Assembly: GCA_021292165.1 (NCBI GenBank)
Contig: CM037877.1
Coordinates: forward strand, 302,142,726 to 302,206,725
Reading direction: 5' to 3'
Length of the DNA stretch: 64,000 nucleotides
DNA from: Shinisaurus crocodilurus
Taxonomy: Eukaryota; Chordata; Lepidosauria; Squamata; Shinisauridae
Made by a program: the position numbers and the translations under genes. Shown in pieces: positions 11,392 through 23,069 of this stretch. Positions within the stretch are counted from its first letter, which is position 1. Each line of letters opens with the position of its first letter. Under the pieces are notes generated by a model. The model searched no databases. It was not told the origin of the DNA and saw only the letters and a list, made by a program, of their open reading frames with translations.

Positions 11392-11510
11392 TCATAGATT
11401 CATAGATCATAGAGTTGGAAGGAGCCTACAAGGCTCTTGAGTCCAACCCCCTGCTCAATGCAGGAAACTAAAGGAGGGGTCTCCCATCCAAGTAATAACC
11501 AGGCCTGACC
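11392..11510 (-). mobile_element. SINE with 5S rRNA-like head and CR1 tail (copy 2)
   Basis: On the minus strand it reads GGTCAGGCCTGGTTATTACTTGGATGGGAGACC, then CCTCCTTTAGTTTCCTGCATTGAGCAGGGGG and the CR1 end. It has the same junction as the copy at 8379-8521 and is more 5'-truncated. It lies inside the hAT element. Confidence 0.78.
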
Positions 11511-12214
11511 TGGTTATTACCTGTTTATATGGTTTATGTTTATTTTAAAATGGTTGTTGTGAATGTTCTATTTATAACGGTTTTATTGAGTTAACAAGCT
11601 TATTGTTTACAAAAAAAAGAAATATTTTCAATATGTTTCCGTTTTGGCACTTTAATGGTAATTAAAATATTTAATTTGTTTTAATATAAAATTGCGTCTT
11701 CATTTTATTTATTTCCATAAAAAGGCCCACCAAAATCCTCAGCACCAGGCCCATAATGCTCTTAATCCGGCCCTGCTCTGGACTTTATGGTCATATGAGG
11801 GGGTGGGGTGGGGTGGGGGTGGGACCCTCAGATGATAATACTGCATGTATTACGTTCACTTATTTGAAACTGCGGTAAGCGAGCACCTCTGCATGTGAGG
11901 GCCCTTTTGTTGAGTGGGACCCTGGAGCTTTGCCCCAAAGCCCTGCCCTGAGAGCACCATTGAACCAATGACAATACTGAGCTGAGTCGGCGTGAGATGA
12001 CTCAGCGTGAGGCAGCTTCGTATGCTCATTTTCAGCGAGTGTTTCATTCCAGTGCTTTAAAACTGGTCTATATTTGAACAAAAGGGCTATTGTGGAACAG
12101 AGGGATTGAGATGGGAGTGCAAAATAGCCTAGAGGAGGATGATAATGAGAGGGGAACAGCTGTGGTGAGGGAGGAGAGAGAAGAACACCAGAAATGGTCC
12201 AAAGGAGGAACAGC

Positions 12215-12625
12215 CTCATCTTACCTCCGTCCTGTTCTCTCCTCCGCTGCCCTCCACGTTGCAGCTGAGGCGCCTTCCCCCTTTACGAAGGTTGCCACTA
12301 TCGAGGGAACTGTGCCTTTAAGAGGTAGTTGCAACCACCCATTTTCTTACTTTTACAAGGCGATCCGACCAGGTAACTACCCTCGCGCACACGCACAAAC
12401 GACACTCCCTCCCCCCCCCCGCTCTCAACACGCAGCAGAAAGGGCGCTTTGGAATGACGCAGTGGCATTCGCCCGGACTAGTTGCATAGTGCGCACGCGC
12501 TCCACGCTGACGGCTTCCTCCCCCGCTCCGTAGAAATACCGCTCTCCTATCATTCAAAGCGGCAGTCATCAGCTTAAGAGGAGCAGGTCGCGCGCCTTCC
12601 GACATAACGGCTCCTCGGGACCATA
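12215..12625. promoter_or_regulatory. CpG-rich patch with splice donors, no gene assigned
   Basis: CpG-rich relative to flanks. On the minus strand there is a donor ACGGAG/GTAAGATG at about 12225; on the plus strand ACCAG/GTAACTAC at about 12371. It fits a promoter with a noncoding first exon. No coding exon was recognised in 1-12 kb for a leftward gene. Confidence 0.4.
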
Positions 12626-13016
12626 GAGAAAGTCTTCCGAGAAGGGCTAGACCTACCCCAACTGCTGAACATTTTGAGAGCCATTTTGATTGAGGGCAAA
12701 AATGCTCATTTAAGGATTCCCGAAGTTTATCATTAAAATGATTTTAGCTACATTTGGATAATTCTCTTCTAAATTACGAAGAGTCTTGTGGTTCCTTAAA
12801 GACTAACCAGTGTATTCTGGCATAAGCTTTAATGCAGTCAACTTCGTTATATTTATGAAGCGTTATCTTCAGCCGATTTATATACACATGGCGGGGGCGG
12901 GGTGGTACAGTAAACCGCGAGGCGAGGGAACTGAAATGTTAAGTTGCCATTTCATTTGTCAGATTTGTATCTAGTTACTCTTTTTCGTAGACTAGTCTGT
13001 GTAGAATAAGCTAGGT

Positions 13017-13151
13017 CAGCCTTCCCCAACCTGGTGCCATCCAGATGTCTTGGATTTCAACTCCATCAACCCCAGCTAGCATGGCTAGTGGTCACAAATG
13101 CTGAGAGTTGTAGTCCAAAGCATCTGGAGGGCACCAGGTTGGGGAAGGCTG
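13017..13151. mobile_element. Palindromic hAT-like MITE
   Basis: A single foldback of about 135 bases. The left arm CAGCCTTCCCCAACCTGGTGC...CCAGATG is matched by CATCTGGAGGGCACCAGGTTGGGGAAGGCTG on the right. This family recurs many times in the window. Confidence 0.8.
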
Positions 13152-14655
13152 CACTAGGAAATTGCTGACAAATGGCGTATCTCACATTGGAAGACGAGGT
13201 GTATGAACCCCTCATGCTGCGGATGGTATTAGGTCCTGTAGTGGTGTTGCCAGAGTCGATATGGAGAGTTGGCTGGGTCTGCCACAAGGGTCTGTGCTTC
13301 TCTCTGCTGAACTTCGTTACCTTCTCCTATGCCACCCCATTTCTTTTTCTTCTTATATAGGCAGCCTTTTAAAAAAAACTATCCTATGATAGCTGCCAGG
13401 CTTGTCTCACAGCCGACTGCCCTTTCCCAGTTTCCATGAGAGGTTGGGAATGATTAGTTATGTGGGACATCCCCATTATTTGACTTTCTAATTTTTAATG
13501 AGACAAAGATCACAATCATAATATATGCAAGAGTAAGTCAAACAAGGCTCAGGTTTGTATTAAGAGGACCCAGTCAGTCCGGCTGCTTGGACTAAGAATT
13601 ATTTAAACAGTGCTTTTTTTCTGGAGAAAAAGGTACCGGAACTCTTGGATTACATTTCCTCGGGAGTAGATGGCGATTAAATTGTAATGCAATTAATAGA
13701 AGAAAAGGTGCTGGAACTCAGTTCCGGTGAGTTCCACCAGAAAAAAAGCCCTGTATTTAAATATTTGGAGATATCCTACTGATTTTTATACAATTTAATT
13801 CCCTGGAAGAATGTTTAGGATTATGGCTTTGCCTTTCTGTGGAAGCGCCCAACAAGAAACCAGTCTACCACTACTAGTACTTGTACCACCCTCTTGCCCA
13901 AGACATTCTGGCAGTCCAGATAAATGGCAGGGATTCCTTTTGCAAATACTCATTAAAAGCACAAACCCAAGTCTGTTTGCTCAGGAGTCCCATTATGCTC
14001 AGCAGGTCCTACCCCTTAGTAAATGTGATTGCATCCCAAGGATAACATGGGTGATTGCCCGCCCCCCACCCCGTATCAGTTAAGTGCCATTATTATAGCA
14101 ATTTAATAGCTGTGGCAATTCATAGGCTTTTAAAAAGGAAATAGATAACATTTTTAAAGGCTAAGGGCTTTAGAACAGTTATAGCCAGTCTAGAAGCTAA
14201 ATAAACAAGAAGAAATAGAGATTAATAATCACCTAAGTAAAAGGATGCTCAAGTGGGCTGCCAGATATCAACCCTTTACCTCTAAAAGCCGCATAGAAGG
14301 AAAAATCATGCCAAGCAACCTCTCCCATCACTGTGCTGTCAGAAGGCACAGTATTTTTTTCACTTCTATTTAATGAAGGTGTTCAGTTGCATTACTTCTT
14401 AGCCAAATGTTTTTGCTCTCATCTGGTAAACCTTCCCAAGGCTTCCTCCACCCTCCCCCTCCCCTGTGCTTTCAAAAGCTCCTGAAATCTTTTCATCTTT
14501 ACCTCTTCAAAACCATTTCCCCCACACACCCCTTTCAGTACCACCAACTTCTACACCATCTCCCCTATATGTTGGGTAAAGAACTGTGTTGTGCTAGGTA
14601 AGAAGCAGACATGGACAAGCAAGAGAATTGAATTTAAATAAATTCTTTTTTTGCC
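13152..14655. other. Gene-free stretch downstream of NUFIP2-like gene
   Basis: No exon recognised. A short inverted pair CTTTTTTTCTGGAGAAAAAGGTACCGGAACTC / GAGTTCCACCAGAAAAAAAG at about 13610-13750 looks like another small foldback element. Confidence 0.45.
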
Positions 14656-14661
14656 TTTATT
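14656..14661 (-). terminator. Candidate poly(A) signal of NUFIP2-like gene
   Basis: AATAAA on the minus strand about 270 bases past the stop codon at 14932, followed by an A-rich run. It is a good fit for the end of a short 3'UTR. Confidence 0.55.
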
Positions 14662-14931
14662 TTCAGGGGAATCCAGAGAAATTAAAAACCATGTGAAGAA
14701 ATTAAAAACCAGAGCATTAAATCAGAGAGAAAGGGGGGAGGAGGTGAGACATCAGTCCCACCCAGGACAATTTGGGCTATAACAGCAAAGGAAGGGAGGG
14801 AGGCAGGTAGCGTAGCTTCCCCTTTCAAGATGCCTGGGCTTCTCCAGTCTTCAAGGGGGTGGGGTGGGCGCCTTGCCTCTCCCCATGTGCCCCCCATATC
14901 TTAGCGGTGCTTCCCCTGGGTGTTCTTGGAG

Positions 14932-17900
14932 TTAACCCTTCCCATCCAAGGTGTCCGTGTAGACCATCACTCTGCTAGGAGCTAGAGAGGAAAAGAAAAA
15001 TGGAAAACAGAAGGTGATGGTGCAGTGAACAATAGTTTAAAGGGAGATGTGCCAGAGGTAGTACACAAACTCCAAGCCTGATGCCTGCCCCAAATCCCAC
15101 TCTCCTACTGTACTACACTGATAGTCAAAGGACAACCCCTTATCAATCTGCTCCCACATATGCAGTTATTCCATGAGTTGGCTTAATTGTCTAAGGCAGC
15201 CCCACATCCAAAACCAGATAGTTGTGAACTCCAGCAGCTCTACTCTGCTCTTGCCCTGCCCTTGGGTACCACAGTCCCATGCAGTACAGTGTCTGCACCT
15301 CCTCATACTGTAGATAATCACTCAGCCAAGTTTCTCACACAATAGGTTGTATCCAGTGTTAGTCCTACTTAGAGCTGACCCATTGAAATGAATGTGACTT
15401 AAATTAAACTAAGATTGGATACAACCCAATGTCTACCTGCTCTTAATTCCCTGTGGCTGCTACTGCACAGACTGAAAGCTTAGGGCTGCCCAGCTTCCGG
15501 ACCTAGCATAACAACGGCCCAAGTGTGTTATTACGTGAGTTCTCCAGATTATGATCTGTGGTTAGAAGTATTTTACAAACACAATTTGATACTTTCATTT
15601 CATTCTCTGTCAGCATCATCTAGCAATTAGGGCTTCAAAATTATGGAGTGCATGTGCTCAAGCACATTTTTAAAAAGGCCAAAGGACAACATATTAAATC
15701 AGTGTCACAACTTTTAAAAGCAATTTTCGTTACAAAAACGGTGGTAAAATTGTGTTTTTTTGGTGCTGGTGGGTGGAGCTGCAACTGGCTATATGGCAAG
15801 GAATTGGCAAATATATTGAGAAATGTACATCTGCTGTGTAATCAGGTAAAGATTAAATCAATAAGCTTTCATTTCCTTTGACCATTAATTAGGCTGCTGT
15901 ATAGCATCTCAGCTGCTTTTGATTAATAATAAAGTCGATCATGCACCCACAACTCTTGGGAGTGTCATAGAATTCTTTAACACTCCTCCAATTCACCACC
16001 TACACCCCTCCAATTCACACAATTGTACTCCTCTCTATATCCTCATTTATGAAGCCACAGATTCAGCCCCCGCATCTCCAGTCAATATCGGGCAAAACTG
16101 GGCTAGATGCGTAAGTTAATTTGACCTAAAATTCTAAAGGGGGTTCCTTCCATTCCTTACCTTGACTGTGTAGCTCCCATATATGACTCCATTCTGCATT
16201 AGAAGGGGAGAGGAAAAAAGGAAATTAGAAGCCAAGTAGTAATGCATCCTGTTCCTAAATAAGCCCCAGTACCCTTCCAATATAGTTTAAGAAGCTCACT
16301 CCTCTACAAATTTCTAAATTTCAACCACACTGAGAAGAGTTGCAGTCCAGACCACACATGCCCATCCATGTACACTAGAGAGAAACCCTCCAAACTTTTA
16401 TTCAATCCACTTAAAACTATATGTAGGGATCTGCACCAAGTTATCTGGGGCAATGCTCAAATTATTAGGGGTAAAGGTGGGGGCTTGATGAAACCTGCAA
16501 GCTCCAGCTCCGACTCCCCCCAACTTGAGCCAAATCATGGCCCCTCTTAGCCTTCTAAAGTAGCCGCTACGGCTATCACAAAAGGCTCCCTTTGACCCCT
16601 CCTACCCATACTAATATGAACACTGGTCGGGGGGGAAATGTAGAATTCCATGATCAATCGTATTTTATCTAGTGAGCAGTGAAAACGTTGAGGAAAATAA
16701 ATCCTATATTCACAATACTTGTCCTTTATATCTTCACAGACTGCCAATACTATCCTAGGCCCCACCGCTTCTATGAACCACAGCAGACATTCTCTGCACC
16801 CTGAGACTTGACTGTACATTCTCTCACCATCTCCACGCACATCCCTAACAAATGAAAGATTTCCTCATCTTCACCATCTCTCTCTCTCAAATATGTTCAG
16901 TTATCTATGCAATAGCTCCTAAATCTCAACATATACACCAGTTAAGCACCCCTCCAATGGCAGCATTGGGCTCCTTCCACTATCTTACCTTCCAAGTGGT
17001 AATTTCTTGCAGCCTGCCAGTCATTGGCTTCCATTTTCTCCCAGCATGCTCCAGTGTCTGCATCTTCTACATCCTTATCTGGTGCCGTCCCACCACCCCC
17101 TCCATGCCCAGCTCCTGGCTCATTGATAAAGGAGAGGCCCCACTCATTTTGAAAGATGGCTCCCAGGTGCTGCCGCCGACTGCTGTCAGTTGGCGGGGGA
17201 CTGCTTGGGGGTGGCGCCAAGACACAGTTGGGGAGGCTATTAGTGGTGCGGACGGCTGAGGCAGGAACGTGGCAGGCTTTCCCTGGTTGATCCAAGTTCT
17301 CTTTCAGCTTGCTAGCATAAGAGATCTTGGGGATGATCCGGGCACTGCTGCTATCAACCGGGAAAGCAGGAAGGGGCCGGAAGAGTGACCATGTTTCCTT
17401 CCCAGAATCCTCAGTGGCTGCGTTGGTGGGATTAGATGTAACGGCGGGCTTCTCATTGGCTTTGACAGTGCTGTCTCGTTCCGATTCAGGAGACGATGAT
17501 GGGGAGGGTGGGTCAGAATAGCCGCGGCGTCGGTGCTGCCATCGCCCATTGGAAATGCCCTCAGGAGCACAGTGATGGCCGTTGGTGCTGGGCCCCCATT
17601 CCTTGCGGTCTGAGGGGCTGCCTCGGTAGGTCTTCCGATAGGCAGTATGGAAGGGTCGGCCATGGTAGAAGTGATGAGGGTAGCGGCGGGGGTGGTGAGG
17701 AGCTGGAGGGTCCCGCTCAGACAGTTGGAGATTGCGGATATTAAGGCTGTTGGAAGGGCTCAAGGGAACACTGGGCTCTTCAGCTATCTCAGAGGGTGTG
17801 GTATACCCATTTGACTCCCACGAACCTGAAGAGGAAGGGCAGCAAGTGTGAGGACAATGCCTGGATCGGTTACAGATCATGGAATATAGAGCAAGTTCCC

Positions 17901-20425
17901 GCCGCCCCCAGGTATTTCATAACAGGAAAGAAGATAATGCCTCCCGCATTTCCCTCAGTCATCCTCCCACTATTGACACTGTAAGCTCCTCAGGACAGGG
18001 ACCCATATTTTATTTTGGCTTAAGTTAACTCCATAAGGCACCATTTTCATTGATGGTACACTAACAACTATCACTATACTGACCCACCCCCAAGCATAAC
18101 CACAACAAAATATGGCAGATTGCTAGCATTCCGAGATTCAGTAATAAGGCTGGGAAAGTACAAGAACACCTAAACATTTGAATATTTGCGTGCTTTGTTT
18201 CTTTGAAATACAGACACATTTTTCTCCAGCTTGGGATTGGCAGGCCATAAATAAGCAGGGAATGGAACCCCATAGCGGTACAACACCCTGGAAGTTATAG
18301 TGACTTCACTAGGGGTGGGGGAAAATGACCAGTGACTAAAGTCTTCCCATCAACAGTCAATTAAAAAAAAAACCTAAGGGCTGCTAACTCCCTAAATCCC
18401 AGACAAGAATGTACAGAATTGCCTTTGCAAAAGAAAAAAAAAGGGGGCGGGGAGAAGAATTCCTCTTCTGTGCTGAGACACAGCTTAAGAAATTATAAGA
18501 TCTGAAATACCACTTCTGAGGCTGTATTAACATGTACACCCTGCTTTTTTTTTGTGGTTATCTAAATCAGCCTTACAAATAAGCCCACAGAAATTACTAG
18601 ACTGCATTTTTTACTAGCATGCCAAGAGGCTAGTAGGCTATGCTGCCTGCAGAGGAGGGGAAGCCCTCAGTTTTGTAGGTTGCATAAAAAACAAAAAACA
18701 ATACAGGCTACTAGTTTCTTGGCAGGCTACTGGTAATTTAAAAAATGCTTTCTACTAAACAGGCTGGCAGAGGAAGGGCAGGTTTCTCTTCCTCCACAGC
18801 CTGCAGACTGACAAAGGAGGAATGGAGAGATCTGTCTTTCCTCTGCCAGCCCACTCACTTGCCTCCTTGGAATTCCTGGTTGCCAGAACTGCTAAATACA
18901 AAACTGATTTAGCTTTTAAAATGTTCTGCCTTCCAGTTTTCAAACATCTCTCTACATAAGAGCCAAGGAAGGAAAAACAGATGGACCCTGTTCAGGATCC
19001 TCAAAACCCTCTCCAAAGATCCCAGAAGTGCTGGGCCCAGGAGTCCTTCCTGTAAGCCACAGAGCCCAACTCCACTGCTCAGAGAATCCAGAAGTCCCAT
19101 TTCCCCAGTTCTGTTGAACCTGTAGACTTCATTCCATTCCTAAATAAATTATAGCCTACCCTGGAGTGTGTTAGGAGGAGGAAAGGAGTACGTACTTAGA
19201 TTTATGCCAAATTTGTATCTAGTAAAGAAACAAAAGCGACAATCACATCTTCTTCCACACCATTTCAACAGACAAGGAAGACTGAGTGAAGGGTGCATAC
19301 AGTGTGGAATTCAAGGCTTTAGGTTCTCAGAATGAATGTATCTCACCCAGCACTGAGGTGCAGCCACCTCTGGGACAGAAACACACACAGACAGCATGAC
19401 AGAAGGGAAAAGGGGGGAAAGCCCCAGTCCCAGTTCAGTGCAACACACCTTCTCTGGAGACCTGGCTTGGCCTGTAGCCCAGCTCTGCTCCACCCCCTGC
19501 ATGACAGAAAGAAGGTTTTTACTTTCAGTGGTTACAGGCAATAAGGATAGCTAGAATCTAGAAGCATGTTACAAAGGCAGTCAGCCAAACAGGAGCCATT
19601 GAACAAATAACTGAGTAAGACCCACCACAGTGTTGAACAGGGAACTGAAACCCAGGAAGGGGAGTGCTGCCTAGTGAGCTGAGAATTACTAGGAAGGGAA
19701 CAGGATTCCTTGCTTCTATGGAGAGATGGGGTGGCAGGCTGTCTACTGTAGGGTTTCCCCAACATGGGTTGCCTGACCTTGTTGTGGGAATGTTTGCAGG
19801 AAACGTCATCTGGGGGCAGGGGGACTGTAGCCCTGCAAACCTAGCAGAAAATAAATGGCCAAGGCAAGTAAAACTGAGGTATGAGTGTACTCTAGTGGTG
19901 GTGAGAACTTGCTTGTCCCAGGAGTCCAGAAACTCTTGGACTAAAGGGGCAAGGGATGCATACAAGGAGTTTGGGGGGCGGGGAAGGTGAGAGACAGCTG
20001 GTTGGGAGTGAAGCAAATCTGAGAAAATGTCAAAAATTTAAGCATTCAGCAGAAAATTTCTAGTGTCCGGATGCACAGACAGCTGAATTTTTACTAGCTC
20101 CGAAGCAGGCTCCCATGACTTAAGAAAGCCTTCCCTAACCTGGTGCCCTCCAGATGTGTTGGACTACAACTTCCAGCATCCTCCAGCTAGCCATGGATGA
20201 GTGGGGGATGCTGGAAGTTGTAGTCCAACACATCTGGTGAGCATGAGGTTAGGGAAAGTTGACTTAGAATATACATTGCTGGATGCCAGGCCTCCTAGGT
20301 CCATCTAAGTTACCTGCTCGGATGCGGTTGCTGAGGTTGTGGCATTTCTCCTTCTTCCCCCCCAAGAGACGCAGCTCCTCCTCTGGGTTGCGATTCTCAT
20401 CCATGCCCAGTTCCTCTTTCTGCAT
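14932..20425 (-). CDS. NUFIP2-like protein (NUFIP2 family paralogue), 4 coding exons
   Basis: Member of the NUFIP2 family. Human NUFIP2 is an RNA-binding FMRP partner found in stress granules. Exons: 20425-20314 (first ATG; acceptor at 20439), 17825-16989, 16193-16161 (33 nt) and 14981-14932. Phases agree, giving 343 aa against about 695 in human NUFIP2. Shared blocks in the same order are: ESNGYTTP (41-48); WSLFRPLPAFPVDSSSA (182-198) followed by IPKISYASKLKENL; IFQNEWGLSFINEP (about 261-274); and a C-terminal stretch (about 299-343) with the NUFIP2-like pattern YHxxE-x3-IWxL and a final TYxxxxDxxx-like tail. The long His/Gln-rich N-terminus of NUFIP2 is missing. Residues 70-160 are Arg/His/Pro/Ser-rich, consistent with disorder. 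It is not NUFIP2 itself, being much shorter and in a KCTD13 neighbourhood. Function is inferred only from the family. The start codon is the least certain point, as an in-frame TGA lies just upstream of the exon. Confidence 0.88.
20126..20261. mobile_element. Palindromic hAT-like MITE with probable 8-bp TSD
   Basis: Same foldback family. The flanks read GACTTAAG and GACTTAGA, an 8-bp duplication with two mismatches. Just downstream of the first coding exon of the NUFIP2-like gene, in its intron. Confidence 0.75.
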
Positions 20426-21219
20426 GGCCAATGGCTGGTCTGGGATGTGGGTCAGCAAACAAGCAGTGGAGCCTCAAGGATGCAAAAGGTGTTCCGTAAC
20501 ACCAGGGACCTGTCCACAGCCCTGTGCTAACCCTCCTTCTAGGAAGACACAGACTTCCCAGGGACAACTTTCTTTCTGGGCTACAAACTAGCGGCCTCTT
20601 TCTGAAAGTGACAGGAATAGAACTTGCCCACAAACACAGAACAAAAAAGCAACCAAAATTGCAGAGATTTCTCTAATGAAAGCTACCAGATCTCCTGTAG
20701 TATTCCCCAAATTCTGCAATGCTACCACAACATAGGAAGATGAAATGGGGATCTCTAGTCCTTGTACGAACACTCCTTATCCCCCTGGTGTGTCTTCAGC
20801 TTAGCCACCCTAAACTAATCCCCAGGTAAAAGACCTTACACAAACTCCTGCATAAAGCTTAAAATAAAAGACAAAGTTTCCCCCCAATCTAATCTCTCCT
20901 CTCTTAGTTGTCTCTATATCCTATAACTCCCTCCCCCACCCCCGTTACTCAGCACTGCTACAACGCTCGGGGATCCAGTCCAAAATTCGACACCTTCCCA
21001 CAACTATAACGTTAGCTTCCTTCCTTCTCAGCAACGCAAACCCCCCGATGCCTCAAAAAGAAAAAAGCTGTTTCTTCTTACCAAAGCCCTTTCTTGCGCA
21101 CAACCCACCCCCAATGTGACTTCCCACCCACCCCCACAACCTTTGCTAATAGCTTGGCTGCCGTCTAGGAAGTTAACCAAAAAAACATAAACCGCCAACT
21201 CAAACCTATTCCTCCTCCC

Positions 21220-21690
21220 CACGTTTTTAGGGGGCGCAAACTTCCCCTACCGTCTTTCCAGCCCCTTGCCCCCGTTCCGTCAATCTGGGCGCTCCTCCTC
21301 AGAGCACAGCTAACCCACCCCCCCGTAGGCCCGGCCTCACGCTCCGAAAAATACAGCCAGGAAGCCCCGCTTAAAAAAAAACACCCCTCCGAAAGAAGGC
21401 CCTGAACAGCGGCACTGCGTAGCCTTCGCCCCAAGGCCCAACTGCCCCCTTCGCCCCCAGCCGGCTACCCGCCTCGAACCTACACCGCGCCCGCCTGCGC
21501 TCTAATCCCGGTCCCCCAAGCCCGCCCGGCACATTCACCTAGCCAGCCCCCGCCACGTGACCGGTTTTCCCCTTCGGCCTCCTCTGGTCATGTGACCGCC
21601 ACAGCCCCGCGACTTCCGGGGAGGTAACCCTAGCACGTGACCCAGCCCGGGCATGTAACTTCCTCCTTCATCACGTGAGGGCGGGAGGGC
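21220..21690 (-). promoter_or_regulatory. CpG-island promoter and likely noncoding exon 1 of NUFIP2-like gene
   Basis: CpG-dense block upstream of the first coding exon. On the minus strand a donor GGCTAG/GTGAATG has its last exon base at 21539. Four E-box motifs lie just upstream of it: CACGTGAC at 21554 and 21634, GTCATGTGAC at 21587 and the palindrome TCACGTGA at 21671. An ETS motif ACTTCCGG is at 21612. No TATA box is seen. The arrangement fits a housekeeping promoter. The start site itself is inferred. Confidence 0.65.
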
Positions 21691-21825
21691 TTTTTCCTCT
21701 CTCCACCCTCCGCACTCTGGGATTGGCTGGCTGGGTTGCCTTTTTTCCTTTTTCTTTCATTTCCACGCAGCATAATTTCGAAAAAGAAATCCATACGTTT
21801 CCCATAAAAGGGGATGGATCCCTGG

Positions 21826-21920
21826 CGTAACCATACTTAGAGTAGACCCATTGAAATCAATGGGATTTGGAGGAGTCATGACTAACTTTGTCTCGTTGGT
21901 TTCAGTGGGTGTACTCTAAG
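21826..21920. mobile_element. Short MITE with about 25-bp inverted ends
   Basis: CCATACTTAGAGTAGACCCATTGAAA is mirrored by TTTCAGTGGGTGTACTCTAAGTATGG. It belongs to the squamate family that reads AGTAAGCCCCACTGAA-CAGTGGGACTTACT. Confidence 0.65.
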
Positions 21921-21964
21921 TATGGCTAAGCCTGGATTCAAGGCGTTTCATTCTTTCCTGTACC

Positions 21965-22104
21965 CAGCCTTTCCGAACCTGGTGCCCTCCAGCTGTAATG
22001 TGCTGCAGCTGGCAATATTTCCAACCAGCGTGGTGGCCTTGCTGGCTAGGAATCATGGAAGTTGCAGTCCCACACATCAGGAGGCACCAGATTGGGGAAG
22101 GCTG
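21965..22104. mobile_element. Palindromic hAT-like MITE
   Basis: CAGCCTTTCCGAACCTGGTGCCCTCC at the left and CACCAGATTGGGGAAGGCTG at the right. Confidence 0.72.
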
Positions 22105-22930
22105 GTTAATCCTATGTCTGTTTACGTGAGTGAACCCCATTGAGCTCAGTGGAGACTTACTTCTGAGTAAACATGCCCACAGCCCATTTACAGATCAACT
22201 AACAGATGCTGATTATATGTCATCTCAATTAAGGACTTGCTTTTATTAGATGCTTGCATAGATCTATTGTCACTTAATGGTTCCACTAGCTACTGGGCAA
22301 GTATATATAATCAAGTGCAGATCCTATGCCACAATACTAGGCACAGGGTCATGCAAAGTTTTCCTTTTTTTGAACAGGCAGTATGATTCATCTCAGTAAC
22401 AATCCTATAAACACACACCTAGATGCTGCTGAGGTAGCGGTAATAGCAACCTTACTAATTTCCTTGATGCTTTGTTCATTTCACTCCCTTGGGGCCAATT
22501 TGGTTATGCTATCATCACCCTTGACAACTTGGAAGGATTACAGTTAAAGACAGAATGGAACTTGTAATCACAGCTGCTTATATTTAGAAGGAAGGTACAT
22601 CAGCAAGAACACTCTGCTTCATCTTCCTTGCGCAAGAGCAGAGACTGGTGCAATCAGGGAAGTGTGTAAAATCAGCTGTACCTTAAAAGCAAAGTTTCCT
22701 GTTACTGATTGAGATACATTGCAAATGACAGTGAGTATGGCAGAGACAGGGTAAGGCTGCCACACTTGTCTAGGACCAACACGTGCATGTTCAGGATCAT
22801 TCACCTCTCACCTCATTGCTGGAGGAAAACCATTTGGAGCCTGCCTTGTAGAGATGCTTGTGCACAGGTGTGGCTGGATTGGGCCCTGGCTGTGCAGAAT
22901 GCTGTGTCCAACCCTGGTATGAGAGTCTAG

Positions 22931-23069
22931 CAGCCTTCTTCAGCCTGGCACCTTCCAGAAGCGCCGAACTACAACTCCAATCATCCCCAGCCAGGGTTGG
23001 GTACACTGGCTGGGTCTGATGGAAGTTGTAGTCCAGCACAACTGGAGGGCCCCAGGTTGGGGAAAGGCT
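22931..23069. mobile_element. Palindromic hAT-like MITE
   Basis: CAGCCTTCTTCAGCCTGGCACC left arm, GGGCCCCAGGTTGGGGAAAGGCT right arm, with ACTACAACTCC / GGAAGTTGTAGTCC pairing inside. Confidence 0.72.

Larger units (their letters stand above)
10287..11775. mobile_element. Non-autonomous hAT-type DNA transposon with nested insertions, 8-bp TSD CTCTGGAC
   Basis: The terminal inverted repeats are CAGGGCCGGATTAAG and CTTAATCCGGCCCTG. The perfect 8-bp duplication CTCTGGAC lies at 10279-10286 and 11776-11783. The CAGG start and 8-bp duplication are hAT traits. No transposase is present. An L2-type LINE 3' end (about 10520-11100) and a 5S/CR1 SINE (11392-11510) are nested inside. Confidence 0.88.

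Noticed and set aside
12090..12533. 147-codon plus-strand ORF over the CpG-rich patch
   Set aside because: Low-complexity composition with no recognisable domain; open frames are expected in GC-rich DNA.
16547..16840. 97-codon minus-strand ORF in the NUFIP2-like intron
   Set aside because: It lies between two well-supported exons, has no family features, and its use would break the conserved C-terminal reading frame.
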